DNA from: Aurantiacibacter suaedae
GTDB taxonomy: Bacteria > Pseudomonadota > Alphaproteobacteria > Sphingomonadales > Sphingomonadaceae
Direction of reading: 5' to 3'
DNA: 64,000 bases
NCBI RefSeq assembly: GCF_005434915.1
Contig: NZ_SKCG01000003.1
Span: forward strand, 248,001-312,000
Of the stretch, positions 24,732-32,780 are shown in pieces (the first letter of the stretch is position 1; each line of letters begins with the position of its first letter). Both the position numbers and the translations under genes were made by a program. Under the pieces are notes generated by a model that was given only the letters and a program-made list of their open reading frames with translations, searched no databases and was not told where the DNA came from.

Positions 24732-25156
24732 GGCACGCACCTCGCGTCGCCAGTCAGGGCCGCCGCGGCACGTTCGCGGCGGCCTTCTTCGTGCGCCAGC
24801 CCCATGCGCAGGAACCGCCGCGCCTGGACCCCGCGCGCCGCGCTCAGCTCCCCCCCTCGCCTGCGCGCTTTATCTATCGGATTTCACGCAAGCTGCCGCT
24901 TTTGACGCGGTGCGATTGCCCTCGGCGCTCCGCTCCACGCTGGCCATAAGGCGCTTCGCGCATTTTCGCGCACCCGGACCACCATTTCCGCTCCATGCGG
25001 CATATGGTCGGGCGGTTGGCATCGACCTTGCGCTTGCCCCCCGGCAAGCCCGCCCGGCGCATGCCGGGCTGCACGAGGGTTCCTCCTCGTGGTTCTTTCC
25101 TGATTTCGTGACCCCCTGGCGACCGGGACACCATCAAAAAAGCGCGTGGGGAGGTC
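24732..25156. other. Non-coding stretch between methylase and replication gene
   Basis: These 425 bases lie where P2 has its cos region, between replication and Q genes, so cos is most likely here, although the cut site cannot be read off. A terminator-like hairpin follows the methylase gene and another closes the replication gene. Frames on both strands (24874-25137 and 24910-25185) have no recognisable product. Confidence 0.5.
24758..24790 (+). terminator. Terminator-like hairpin after P-Q-methylase operon
   Basis: GGCCGCCGCG (24758-24767) pairs perfectly with CGCGGCGGCC (24775-24784) over a 7-base loop, followed by TTCTTC. It starts 26 bases after the methylase stop and probably ends the plus-strand packaging transcript. 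The T tract is interrupted. Confidence 0.65.
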
Positions 25157-25169
25157 TCAACCTCCCCAC
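25136..25169 (-). terminator. Rho-independent terminator of the int-rep transcript
   Basis: GTGGGGAGGT (25146-25155) pairs perfectly with ACCTCCCCAC (25160-25169) around CTCA. On the minus strand the stem is followed by GCGC and six T (25141-25136). The stem overlaps the last codons and the stop of the replication gene, so the end of the coding sequence doubles as terminator. Confidence 0.85.
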
Positions 25170-25951
25170 TCCTTATTTATCTTGATGGTGGAGGGGGGAT
25201 TCAGACCAGTTTCTGAACTCGCCGCTCCGGCAAGCGAAGGGGTGGCCATTTCGATGTATTCTCGCTGTTGCTCAGGTTGGCCGGGGTAGAGGGCGGCCGC
25301 CCGCTCGCCGGGTGTCTTGGCTGCCGCCAGCGCTGCGGCGAGGTTGTCACGCCTTGTGCGGGCCGACAGGGCGCGTCGCTCGCGCAGGCTCACGTAGGGC
25401 TTGGGTGGGTAGCGCGGAGGGTCGAAGGTCTTGCCCTTGCGCCGGAGCTTTTCCTTCAGCCACTTGAAGCAGCGCTCGGGCAGGCGGGCCATGTCGAAGA
25501 AGTAGGCATTCGACACCTGCCGCACCTGCGGCCCTTCGCCCGGCGCATTGCCGGTGCGTTCGGTACGCCGGATCCAGTCGATAAAGCCGTGGGCGTTGAG
25601 CTGCTTCAGGCAGCGCACGATCGTCGCGCGTGATAGCTTGGTCAGACGCATCAGGGCATCAAGGCTGGGCTCGCACAGGCCCGTCTTGAAGTTGATGCAC
25701 TTGCGCAGGATCGTCGCCAGCACCGTGCGGCAATTGGCGTTCAGCTCGTGCTGCTCACCCTTGCGCTTGATCAGGTTGCGCCAGTCATCGAACACATCGA
25801 GGTAACGGTCGACGAAGGCGATCCCGTGCTGGAGGGGCCTGAAAACCTGCGCACGCGGATCGTTGATGTCGAAGCTGTCGCGCCGCACCGGTTGGCCGGT
25901 GAACTTCTTGTGAAACAGCGCGTGCGGGCGGGAGCCTGCCGCCCCGCTCAT
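25157..25951 (-). CDS. Phage replication protein, helix-turn-helix type
   Basis: This 264-residue protein has a winged-helix replication-initiator look: NCRTVLATILRKCINFKTGLCEPSLDALMRLTKLSRATIVRCLKQLNAHGFIDWIRR in pieces, with the recognition-helix region at LSRATIVRCLKQLNAHGFI. The basic C-terminal half (KEKLRRKGK; RERRALSARTRRDN) could bind DNA. It is not like the large P2 gpA nickase, so the replication mode may differ. It starts 19 bases after the integrase stop, apparently in one transcript. Confidence 0.65.
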   Translation of the reverse strand: MSGAAGSRPHALFHKKFTGQPVRRDSFDINDPRAQVFRPLQHGIAFVDRYLDVFDDWRNLIKRKGEQHELNANCRTVLATILRKCINFKTGLCEPSLDALMRLTKLSRATIVRCLKQLNAHGFIDWIRRTERTGNAPGEGPQVRQVSNAYFFDMARLPERCFKWLKEKLRRKGKTFDPPRYPPKPYVSLRERRALSARTRRDNLAAALAAAKTPGERAAALYPGQPEQQREYIEMATPSLAGAASSETGLNPPSTIKINKEWGG

Positions 25952-25970
25952 GCTGCACCTCGCGCGCTGG

Positions 25971-27236
25971 TTAGTGGCGCGGTCCTTCGAGGAGTTCGAT
26001 CGCCGGCACGAGGTTCGCGCTTAGAAGGTCCGCCCACTCCTGCGCTAGTTGTCGCCTTCGCGGCATGTAGGCTGCGCGGTTGTATCGCGACTCTACACCT
26101 TGCGGCTTGTGGGCGAGCATCAGGTCGATAATGGCCCGGTCGCCGGGTCGATCGAGTTCTGCCGCGCGTTCGTTCATCACAGTTGAGAAAGTCGAGCGCC
26201 AGCCATGCGGAACATGGTGCCCGCTGAATAGCGGGGAACGACGATAGGCCACGCTCAGTCCGTTCTCGCTGAGTGGCAGCAGTGCGCGGTGAGCTGAAGG
26301 AAACAGCCACTTCCTGCCGGCAGAAAGGGCGAGGGCGGCCTTCACCGTCTCCACTGCTTGGCATGAGAGCGGGATCGTGAAGGCAAAGTTCGCTTGTTCG
26401 CTTTCCGCGCGCTCTAGCTTGAGCTTGGCGGCCGGGATGATCCAGATCGGCTCTTCGCCATCCAGATCGTGAAATTCGGCCGCCTGAGCAAACCGCACCG
26501 GGCCGGGTCGGGAAGCGGTCAACGCGAGGAGCCGTGAGGCGAGCTTTGTTGCCGGCCAGTGGGGCTCGGCTTCGAATGCCTTCAGGGCAGCGGCAGCCTG
26601 CTTCAGCGACAGGATGGCGGGATACTTGCGCTTCGTGATCGGGCGAAGAATGGCAGATAGCGAAGCTGCCGGATCCGTTGACGTCTTGCCGTCGACAATC
26701 GCCAGCTGGAAGATCCTCGAAATTCGCTGCAACATCCGGTGAGCCTGGTCCACAGCTCCACGGTTCTGCATAGTTTCCACGATCGGCCGGATGTCCGCAG
26801 GCAACAGATCCGCCAGCGCCCGCTCGCCGATAGAGGGGAAGGCCTCGGCTTCGAGTGCATGCCGCACCTGCGTTGCATGATGCGGCTTCCAGCCATGCGA
26901 TTGAAGCTCGTGCCAACGCAGGGCAGCTTGCTTGAAGGTGTAGGCACCAGCGTTGGGTGAGGTTCGCCGGGCGCGAATTTGCCGAATGCGGGCACCTGGA
27001 TCTACCCCGTCGCGCAGTTCCTTGCGCGCAGAATCCCTGCAATCCCGAGCTTCGGCCAGCGGCACTTCGGGAAACTGGCCGAACGTGAGCTGCTTCTCCT
27101 TCCCGCCGAAGCGGTACTTGAGACGCCAGCTCTTCACACCGGACGGCAGAACAAGCAGATGGAGACCACCACCGTCGAACAGCTTGACCGGACGTTCGCC
27201 CGGCTTCGCGTTCTTGCATTCGGTGACGGTCAGCAT
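25971..27236 (-). CDS. Tyrosine recombinase, P4-type prophage integrase
   Basis: The 421-residue protein has the N-terminal DUF4102 domain of P4-type integrases (LTVTECKNAKPGERPVKLFDGGGLHLLV, here in two parts), an arm/core-binding region (about 95-190) and the catalytic domain with Arg in TASRPGPVR, HGWR (His-x-x-Arg) and the terminal Tyr in SRYNRAAY. It integrates at the adjacent tRNA-Thr gene. ATG 27236 fits the family start, and the 40 residues upstream cover the attachment region. A competing frame on the same strand has no motifs. Confidence 0.93.
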   Translation of the reverse strand: MLTVTECKNAKPGERPVKLFDGGGLHLLVLPSGVKSWRLKYRFGGKEKQLTFGQFPEVPLAEARDCRDSARKELRDGVDPGARIRQIRARRTSPNAGAYTFKQAALRWHELQSHGWKPHHATQVRHALEAEAFPSIGERALADLLPADIRPIVETMQNRGAVDQAHRMLQRISRIFQLAIVDGKTSTDPAASLSAILRPITKRKYPAILSLKQAAAALKAFEAEPHWPATKLASRLLALTASRPGPVRFAQAAEFHDLDGEEPIWIIPAAKLKLERAESEQANFAFTIPLSCQAVETVKAALALSAGRKWLFPSAHRALLPLSENGLSVAYRRSPLFSGHHVPHGWRSTFSTVMNERAAELDRPGDRAIIDLMLAHKPQGVESRYNRAAYMPRRRQLAQEWADLLSANLVPAIELLEGPRH

Positions 27237-27396
27237 TCGATGCCCCCAGCTCGGAATTCTGGTGCCCTGACAATGCCCCCAGAGGAAGGGATTTGCAGGG
27301 GCACGCCAATACACGGCGGTAGACACTCGTATCGGGAGAAATTGGCGGTTTGGCAAGGTGTTGGTGCTTGCCAGTAACCGCCAAAAGACTGGAAAA

Positions 27397-27472
27397 TGGT
27401 GCCGGCTGCAGGAGTCGAACCCGCGACCTGGAGATTACAAATCAACTGCTCTACCAACTGAGCTAAGCCGGC
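27397..27472 (-). tRNA. tRNA-Thr (UGU), prophage attachment site, mispaired anticodon stem
   Basis: The minus strand folds as a complete tRNA with an encoded CCA: acceptor GCCGGCT/AGCCGGC, D-stem GCTC/GAGC, T-stem GCGGG/CCTGC, and anticodon loop TTTGTAA (UGU, Thr). The anticodon stem reads GTTGA against TCTCC, leaving U28-C42 and U29-U41 unpaired. The 3' half faces the integrase, so it was probably supplied by the phage, with the crossover in or near the anticodon loop. Whether the gene still works is open. Confidence 0.9.
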
Positions 27473-27486
27473 GTACCTTATTGTCT

Positions 27487-27547
27487 GCCCTACCGCTTCG
27501 CTGCTTGAGGGCGTTGCATTCGCCCTAACGCTGCGCTGCTTTAGGGC
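27487..27547. repeat. Two related tandem hairpins upstream of tRNA-Thr
   Basis: Two near-copies of a block with GCCCTA, CGCT-CGCTGCTT and AGGGC occur at 27487-27512 and 27522-27547. Each can form a stem (GCCCT/AGGGC and GCCCTAA/TTAGGGC). They lie between the end of the DUF429-like gene and the tRNA-Thr, and could act as a terminator or be a small dispersed repeat. Confidence 0.55.
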
Positions 27548-27569
27548 AAGTCAGGCGCGGCCCTTTGCC

Positions 27570-28457
27570 CTAGCCGACGCCAAAGGTCCAGCCCTCGGTG
27601 CGCGCAATTTCATCCGTAAGACCCACAGGGTGCCACAATTCCTCGCGCAAGGCAGCGCGGCGCAGCCATGCGGCGGTGAGCAGTGCGTCGGAAGCGTGGT
27701 CGCTGATTGGCCCGCTGCCGACAACGGGCGCGGAGCCGACTGCCGGATGATTGAGCGCATCGTTCAATTCCTCGAACGTGCGAATCTTCGTGGCCGAGGC
27801 CTTGCGGCCCACCGCCAGTGCGGGGATCGCCGTGTACATCTCCACCAGCAGCGAGCCGGTGCCGGGGTCTGCATCGAACGGCCATACCGGCAGTGCGCCT
27901 TCAAGCCCGTGCAACACCCGCATCCCCGTCAGCGTGGCCTTGCCGACCTGTCCGCTGCCAACCAGCTTGAAATTGCTGTGCGGACGGCAGCCCATGGCGC
28001 GCTGGGCATGTTCGGTCACGCGCAGGCGGCCGTTTCGGTGCTCGGCCCCGTCGCAGCGGTAGTGCGCGCCCATCTGCGCGCCATGGTGAAAATATTCGCG
28101 CAGTTCGGGATGGGCGACAAAGCTGGAGGCGGCGAGGTGATCGTCCTCGCGGCAATAGTGCTCGACCAGCTGCCACAGCGCCTTGGCATCTGGCGGTGTT
28201 TCGGCCCAGCCGGGGAAGAACGCGCCGCAATCGGAAAAGGCGAGCGAGGTGCCCAGATCGAGCCCGACCAGCGTCTTATCAGGCAGGCCGTGCTTGAGCA
28301 GATCAAGCACATCGCGCCGCGACCACGCTCCGGCTGGCGGCGTGGTGAGCGTCGGTGCATCATCGCCGAGTCCGCACGCGGCCACCGCAATCGAGCCGTG
28401 CCGCTCCCCTTTCGCGCCCGACCAATCGATGGCAACGAAATGGCAAAACCGGCTCAA
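27570..28457 (-). CDS. DUF429-like protein with RNase H-like N-terminus
   Basis: The 295-residue protein starts with HFVAIDWSGAKGERHGSIAVAAC, a beta-strand/Asp/strand opening of the RNase H-like fold seen in DUF429 proteins, and later has VGLDLGTSLAFSD with a second Asp, matching an actin/RNase H-type second strand. Near the end, GPISDHASDALLTAAWLRRA keeps a third acidic pair (DHASDA), so a metal-binding active site is plausible. It overlaps the rarA stop by four bases (ATGA), suggesting work linked to DNA repair. The function is not established. Confidence 0.65.
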   Translation of the reverse strand: MSRFCHFVAIDWSGAKGERHGSIAVAACGLGDDAPTLTTPPAGAWSRRDVLDLLKHGLPDKTLVGLDLGTSLAFSDCGAFFPGWAETPPDAKALWQLVEHYCREDDHLAASSFVAHPELREYFHHGAQMGAHYRCDGAEHRNGRLRVTEHAQRAMGCRPHSNFKLVGSGQVGKATLTGMRVLHGLEGALPVWPFDADPGTGSLLVEMYTAIPALAVGRKASATKIRTFEELNDALNHPAVGSAPVVGSGPISDHASDALLTAAWLRRAALREELWHPVGLTDEIARTEGWTFGVG

Positions 28458-29770
28458 GCCCGCTCCTCGCGCAGCCGCTGCCAGTAGTCGAGCCGCTTGC
28501 GCACCTCGCGCTCGAACCCGCGCTCGACCGGCTCGTAGAATGTCTGCGGGGTCATCTCCTCGGGCCAGTAATTGTCGCCAGAGAACCCCTCTTCGGCATC
28601 GTGATCGTAGGTGTAGCCCGCGCCGTAGCCGACCTCTTTCATCAGCTTCGTCGGCGCGTTGACGATGTTCATCGGCGGCATCAGGCTGCCCGTCTCACGG
28701 GCGGAGCGCGAGGCCGCCTTGTAGGCCTTGTAGGCCGCGTTCGACTTGGGCGCGGTGGCGAGATAGATGCACGCCTGCGCCAGCGCCAGCTCGCCCTCGG
28801 GGCTGCCGAGGAACTGATAGGTCTCTTTCGCCGCCACGCACTGGGTCAGCGCCGCGGGGTCGGCCATGCCGATGTCCTCCACCGCCATGCGCACCAGCCT
28901 GCGGGCGAGGAACAGTGGCTCTTCGCCTGCCACCAGCATCCGCGCCAGATAGTAGAGCGCCGCCTGCGGATCGGACCCGCGCACCGCCTTGTGGAGCGCG
29001 GAAATGAGATTGTAATGCCCCTCGCGGTCCTTGTCGTAGACCGCCACCCGGCGTTGCAGGAAATCTCCCAGTTCGCCCGGCCCGAGCGGCTCGGTAATCT
29101 TCGCGGCATAGAGCGTTTCGGCCTGATTGAGCAGGAACCGCCCGTCGCCATCGGCGCTGGCGATCAGCGCCTCGCGCGCCTCTGTGGTAAGGGGGAGGGG
29201 GCCTTCCAGCTCCTCCGCCTTTTCGAGCAGTCGGGCGAGCGCCGCCGCATCGAGCCGATGCAGGATCAGCACTTGCGCGCGGCTCAGCAGCGCGGCGTTG
29301 AGTTCGAAGCTGGGGTTCTCGGTGGTCGCGCCGACCAGCGTCACCACACCGCTTTCGACAAACGGCAGAAAGCCATCCTGCTGCGCGCGGTTGAAGCGGT
29401 GGATCTCGTCCACGAACAGCAACGTGCGCTGGCCGCTGGCGTCCTTCATCTTGCGCGCAGCTTCGAAGGCCTTTTTGAGATCGGCGACGCCGGAAAAGAC
29501 CGCGCTCACCGCCTCATAGCGCATCCCTACGCTGGCCGCGAGCAGGCGAGCGATGGAGGTCTTGCCGGTGCCCGGCGGCCCCCAAAGCACCATGCTGGAG
29601 AGTTTTCCCGCCGCCACCATGCGCCCGATTGCGCTCTCGGGGCCGGTCAGGTGTTCCTGCCCGATCACCTCGTCGAGCGCACGCGGGCGCAGGCGTTCGG
29701 CCAGCGGGGCCTGATCGTCGGGCGCCGAACTGGTGGCGGGGGCAGGGTCGTCTTGGAACAGGTCGCTCAT
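28454..29770 (-). CDS. rarA: Replication-associated recombination ATPase RarA (MgsA)
   Basis: This 438-residue AAA+ protein starts LFQDDPAPA, has PLAERLRPRALDEVIGQEHLTG, Walker A GPPGTGKTS, Walker B LLFVDEIHRFN and sensor-1 GATTENPSF, then the helical tetramerisation part with SALHKAVRGSDPQAALYYLARML and the conserved GYGAGYTYDHD. RarA acts at stalled replication forks. ATG 29770 is chosen over 29806. The gene is divergent from the PadR regulator and coupled to the DUF429-like gene. Confidence 0.95.
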   Translation of the reverse strand: MSDLFQDDPAPATSSAPDDQAPLAERLRPRALDEVIGQEHLTGPESAIGRMVAAGKLSSMVLWGPPGTGKTSIARLLAASVGMRYEAVSAVFSGVADLKKAFEAARKMKDASGQRTLLFVDEIHRFNRAQQDGFLPFVESGVVTLVGATTENPSFELNAALLSRAQVLILHRLDAAALARLLEKAEELEGPLPLTTEAREALIASADGDGRFLLNQAETLYAAKITEPLGPGELGDFLQRRVAVYDKDREGHYNLISALHKAVRGSDPQAALYYLARMLVAGEEPLFLARRLVRMAVEDIGMADPAALTQCVAAKETYQFLGSPEGELALAQACIYLATAPKSNAAYKAYKAASRSARETGSLMPPMNIVNAPTKLMKEVGYGAGYTYDHDAEEGFSGDNYWPEEMTPQTFYEPVERGFEREVRKRLDYWQRLREERA

Positions 29771-29830
29771 CGCCTTGCTATGTAGCGCGCTGCGCCGCGA
29801 TTGCATCCCGGCTCTTGAAAGCGACCTTGT

Positions 29831-29855
29831 AAGATATATCTTTCTATATCGTGGG
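29831..29855 (+). promoter_or_regulatory. AT-rich palindrome before the PadR gene
   Basis: AAGATATATCTT (29831-29842) is a perfect palindrome followed by a half-copy CTATATCG, ending 22 bases before the PadR start. PadR regulators usually repress their own promoters from such AT-rich dyads, so this is a likely operator overlapping the promoter. Confidence 0.55.
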
Positions 29856-29876
29856 ATGCATCTTCAGGAATTTTCT

Positions 29877-30611
29877 ATGACAGACGACAATCGCAACAAT
29901 GACGACTACCGCGACGACGAGCATTCCGCCGAACGCGGAGGCAGGCACCGGCGGCGCGGCCGCGATGGTGATGCTTTCGGGATCGAAGGTGTGCTCGGCC
30001 CGGACGGTATCTTCGGGCCGCAGGGCTTGTTTGGCCCCGGCGGGCTATTCAATCAGGCTGGTCGCCGGAGCGGCATCAACATCAACGTTGGCGGTGGCAG
30101 GGGCGAGCATCGCGGGCGCGGAAATGATCGGGGCCATGGCGGCGGACGCAGGCGCAAGATGTTCGCGCCCGGTGAGCTGCGGCTGGTGCTGCTGGCTCTG
30201 ATCGCGGAAGAACCACGCCACGGCTACGACTGCATCCGCGCGATGGATGAGGCCACTGACGGTGCCTATACCCCGAGCCCCGGCGTGATCTACCCAACGC
30301 TGGCGATGCTTGCCGACGAGGGCCTGATCGCCGCGCAGCCGAGCGAGGATACGCGCAAGGTGTTCGAGGCTACCGAGGCAGGCCACGCCGAACTGGCCGA
30401 AAACACCGAGGAGATCGAGGCGCTGCTCGAACGGCTCGGCAAGCGCGGCGAACGGGCGCGGGCGGCCAAGTCGTCGGACATGATGCGCGCGCTCGGCAAC
30501 CTTGCCAGCGTGCTAACCAACCGTGCGGCGGCGGGGCGGTTTAACTCCGAGAACAAGGCGCAGATCGTCGACCTGATCGACGAACTCGCGCGCAAGATCG
30601 AGAAGCTCTGA
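29877..30611 (+). CDS. PadR-family regulator with Gly/Phe-rich N-terminal linker
   Basis: The 244-residue protein ends with a PadR winged helix (about 105-175: LRLVLLALIAEEPRHGYD, then PSPGVIYPTLAMLADEGLI) and a helical dimer region. The first 95 residues are unusual: acidic and Asn/Asp-rich (MTDDNRNNDDYRDDEHS), then GPDGIFGPQGLFGPGGLF and Gly/Arg-rich HRGRGNDRGHGGGRRRK. The extension suggests disorder and possible nucleic acid contact. ATG 29877 is 22 bases after a palindrome. The target gene is unknown, though rarA is divergent. Confidence 0.85.
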   Translation: MTDDNRNNDDYRDDEHSAERGGRHRRRGRDGDAFGIEGVLGPDGIFGPQGLFGPGGLFNQAGRRSGININVGGGRGEHRGRGNDRGHGGGRRRKMFAPGELRLVLLALIAEEPRHGYDCIRAMDEATDGAYTPSPGVIYPTLAMLADEGLIAAQPSEDTRKVFEATEAGHAELAENTEEIEALLERLGKRGERARAAKSSDMMRALGNLASVLTNRAAAGRFNSENKAQIVDLIDELARKIEKL

Positions 30612-30614
30612 GCC

Positions 30615-31781
30615 TCAGGCGGCGGCGCGCTCTGCCAGCAATTTCCGGTAGATCGCGCCGACCGCGAGGTTGATCGTCTCCCAGTCGTAGGCCGCAGCGG
30701 CTTCGGCGGCGGCGGCTCCATGCGCCTTGCCTAGTGCGGGATTCTCGCAATAGGTGGCCAGCGCATCGGCAAAGCCTGCAATGTCGGTCGGATCGACCAG
30801 TCGCCCGGTGCGGTCGTCTGCCACCAGCCCGCTCGATCCGGTCGCCTTGGCGGCGACTACCGGAACCCCGGCGGCCATCGCTTCGAGCGTGACGTTGCCG
30901 AAAGTCTCGGTGACGCTGGGGTTGAACAAGATGTCCATGCTGGCGACGGCGCGGCCCAGGTCTTCACCCGCGAGGAAGCCAGCGAAGGCGGCGCCGGGGG
31001 TGTGGTCGGCAAACCAGCTCTTCGCAGGGCCTTCACCCACCACCATCACCTGATGCGGCACCCCCCGCTTGCGCAGCTCGGCCAGCGTCTCGGCGAACAC
31101 GTCGAGGCCTTTTTCCAGCACCAGCCGCCCAAGGAAGCCGATCACCGGCGGCTCGTCGGCCAAGCCGATGCTGCGCCGCCATTCCAGATCGCGTGCGCCG
31201 GGATTGAAAATCTGTTTTTCGACGCCGCGCGACCAAACTTCCACCCGGTCGTTCATGCCTTGATCTTTCAGGACGCCGATCATCGTCGGGCTGGGGCAGA
31301 GCAGGATGTCGCAGCGGCGATAAAGCTTGCGCAGCCATGCCTCGACCAGCCCCTCGGCAAAGCCGAAGCCGTAATAGCGCGGGTAGGTCTCGAACCGCGT
31401 GTGGATCGTGCAGACGACCGGCTTGCCGTGCTTGCGGCCCCAGGCAGCAGCCTGCCGCGCGGCGCGGTCGGGGCTGGAAATATGGATTACGTCCGGATCG
31501 AACCGCTCGAGATCGGCGCGCACCTTGGCCGAGAGGCCGATGGGAATGTGATACTCGCTGCGCCCGGGGATAGCGAAACTGGGCAGCGAGACGAGCGGCC
31601 CGGTGGGCGGGAACGGCGGGTTGGGGATGGTGGGCGCATAGACCCGCATATCCGCGCCGTGTTCCATCAGCGTGCCGACAAGGCGGTTCTGTGCCTTGTT
31701 GGCGCCATCGCGCACGTAGTTGTAATTGCCGCTGAACAGAGCCACGCGCAGGCCGGCAAGGTCGGGTCGGGTATCTGCCAT
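30615..31781 (-). CDS. GT4-family glycosyltransferase (mannosyl/glycolipid type)
   Basis: The 388-residue protein is a GT-B glycosyltransferase of family 4: LRVALFSGNYNYVRDGAN, HISSPDRAARQAAAWGRKHGKPVV, VVCTIHTRFETYPRYYGF, then GFLGRLVLEKGLDVFAETL and the EX7E-type signature VTETFGNVTLEAMAAGVPVV. Related enzymes transfer mannose or glucose from nucleotide sugars to glycolipids such as diacylglycerol. ATG 31781 starts MADTRPDLAG, and the upstream frame is not used. It is convergent with the PadR gene. Confidence 0.88.
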   Translation of the reverse strand: MADTRPDLAGLRVALFSGNYNYVRDGANKAQNRLVGTLMEHGADMRVYAPTIPNPPFPPTGPLVSLPSFAIPGRSEYHIPIGLSAKVRADLERFDPDVIHISSPDRAARQAAAWGRKHGKPVVCTIHTRFETYPRYYGFGFAEGLVEAWLRKLYRRCDILLCPSPTMIGVLKDQGMNDRVEVWSRGVEKQIFNPGARDLEWRRSIGLADEPPVIGFLGRLVLEKGLDVFAETLAELRKRGVPHQVMVVGEGPAKSWFADHTPGAAFAGFLAGEDLGRAVASMDILFNPSVTETFGNVTLEAMAAGVPVVAAKATGSSGLVADDRTGRLVDPTDIAGFADALATYCENPALGKAHGAAAAEAAAAYDWETINLAVGAIYRKLLAERAAA

Positions 31782-31981
31782 TGGCGCTGCCTTAGGCGAG
31801 GTGGCTGAATATGGCGAGAGGGGCTGGGCACCGGCAATGGCTTTTTCGCCAGATCCGCTCCCCTGTCCGAGCGGCGATCCGCCTATACGGCGGCCCGGCT
31901 CCGGGCATGGCGAGCGCTGGAACCATTGCGCGAGGCGACCGCTGATCTTGCGAGACAATTAATCAGACAGGAAAGCGCAAT

Positions 31982-32770
31982 ATGACCACATCACCCATGC
32001 AGCGGTTCGAAGGAAAGACCGTGATCGTAACCGGTTCGTCGAGCGGGATGGGCCTTGCCACCGCCCGCCGGTTTGCAGCCGAAGGTGCGAACGTCGTGCT
32101 GAACTCGCGCAACCGCGACGATCTTGAGAAGGTCATCGGTGATTTCGATAAAGCGCGCGTCCTGATCGTGCCGGGCGATGTCAGCGAACGCGATTTTGCG
32201 CCGAGCCTGGTTGAACAGACAGTGAAGGCGTTTGGCAGGCTGGACGTACTCGTCAGCAATGCCGGGGTAGCCACTTTTGGAATGCTAACTGATACTGACG
32301 AAGACGACATCGACACCGTGATCGACGTGAATGTGAAAGGTTCGCTGCGCGTGATGAAAGCGGCGATTCCCGAACTGGCGAAGACCGAAGGCTCGATCGT
32401 GTGTACCTCAAGCGTGTCGGGAACCGGCGGTGACTGGCTTCTGCCGGTCTATTGTGCCTCTAAGGGCGCGGTGACCAACTTGGTGCGCGCGATGGCATTG
32501 CAGCTTGGCGAGCAGCGCATCCGCGTTAATGCCGTGTGTCCCTCGCTTACGCGCACGCAAATGGCGGACGGGGTGATCGAGAACGAGCCGCTGAAGGAGC
32601 AGTTCATGCAGCGCATCCCGCTCGGGCGCGCTGGCGAACCGGAAGACGTGGCCGATGTGATCGCCTTTCTTGCCAGCGACGATGCCCGCTTCGTCAACGG
32701 GGTCAACCTTGCGGTGGATGGCGGTCTGAGCGCATCGAACGGGCAGCCCAACATGGCCGCCTACCAGTAG
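31982..32770 (+). CDS. SDR-family oxidoreductase
   Basis: This 262-residue classical SDR has TGSSSGMGLATARR, NAGVATFG, the Ser of CTSSVSG, YCASK and the end motif ARFVNGVNLAVDGG, close to 3-oxoacyl-reductase-like enzymes. ASN RNRDD after the second strand suggests NADP. The substrate cannot be deduced. It stands alone, followed by a strong bidirectional terminator shared with typA. Confidence 0.88.
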   Translation: MTTSPMQRFEGKTVIVTGSSSGMGLATARRFAAEGANVVLNSRNRDDLEKVIGDFDKARVLIVPGDVSERDFAPSLVEQTVKAFGRLDVLVSNAGVATFGMLTDTDEDDIDTVIDVNVKGSLRVMKAAIPELAKTEGSIVCTSSVSGTGGDWLLPVYCASKGAVTNLVRAMALQLGEQRIRVNAVCPSLTRTQMADGVIENEPLKEQFMQRIPLGRAGEPEDVADVIAFLASDDARFVNGVNLAVDGGLSASNGQPNMAAYQ

Positions 32771-32780
32771 CCGCCAACGA

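Larger units (their letters stand above)
1..27472. mobile_element. P2-like prophage, right-hand part, integrated at tRNA-Thr
   Basis: A continuous set of P2-type morphogenesis genes (Q, P, O, N, M, L, X, R, S, lysis, J, I, H, G, V, W, FI, FII, E) ends at a P4-type integrase lying 160 bases from a tRNA-Thr gene. Gene order and divergent operons match P2, with two differences: V and W lie after the fibre genes rather than before J, and two cargo blocks interrupt the structural genes. The left end (tape measure, U, D, any Ogr gene and the second attachment site) is outside the window. All structural genes look intact, so the element may be functional or only recently immobilised. Confidence 0.95.

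Noticed and set aside
24874-25137. Minus-strand frame of 87 codons
   Set aside because: It starts inside the T tract of the rep terminator with a TTG, has no ribosome site and no recognisable fold.
25948-27384. Second long minus-strand frame over the integrase
   Set aside because: The codon pattern follows the true integrase frame, which carries all catalytic residues.
27230-27457. Frame across tRNA-Thr and the integrase start
   Set aside because: It overlaps the tRNA and only reads the attachment region; no protein features.
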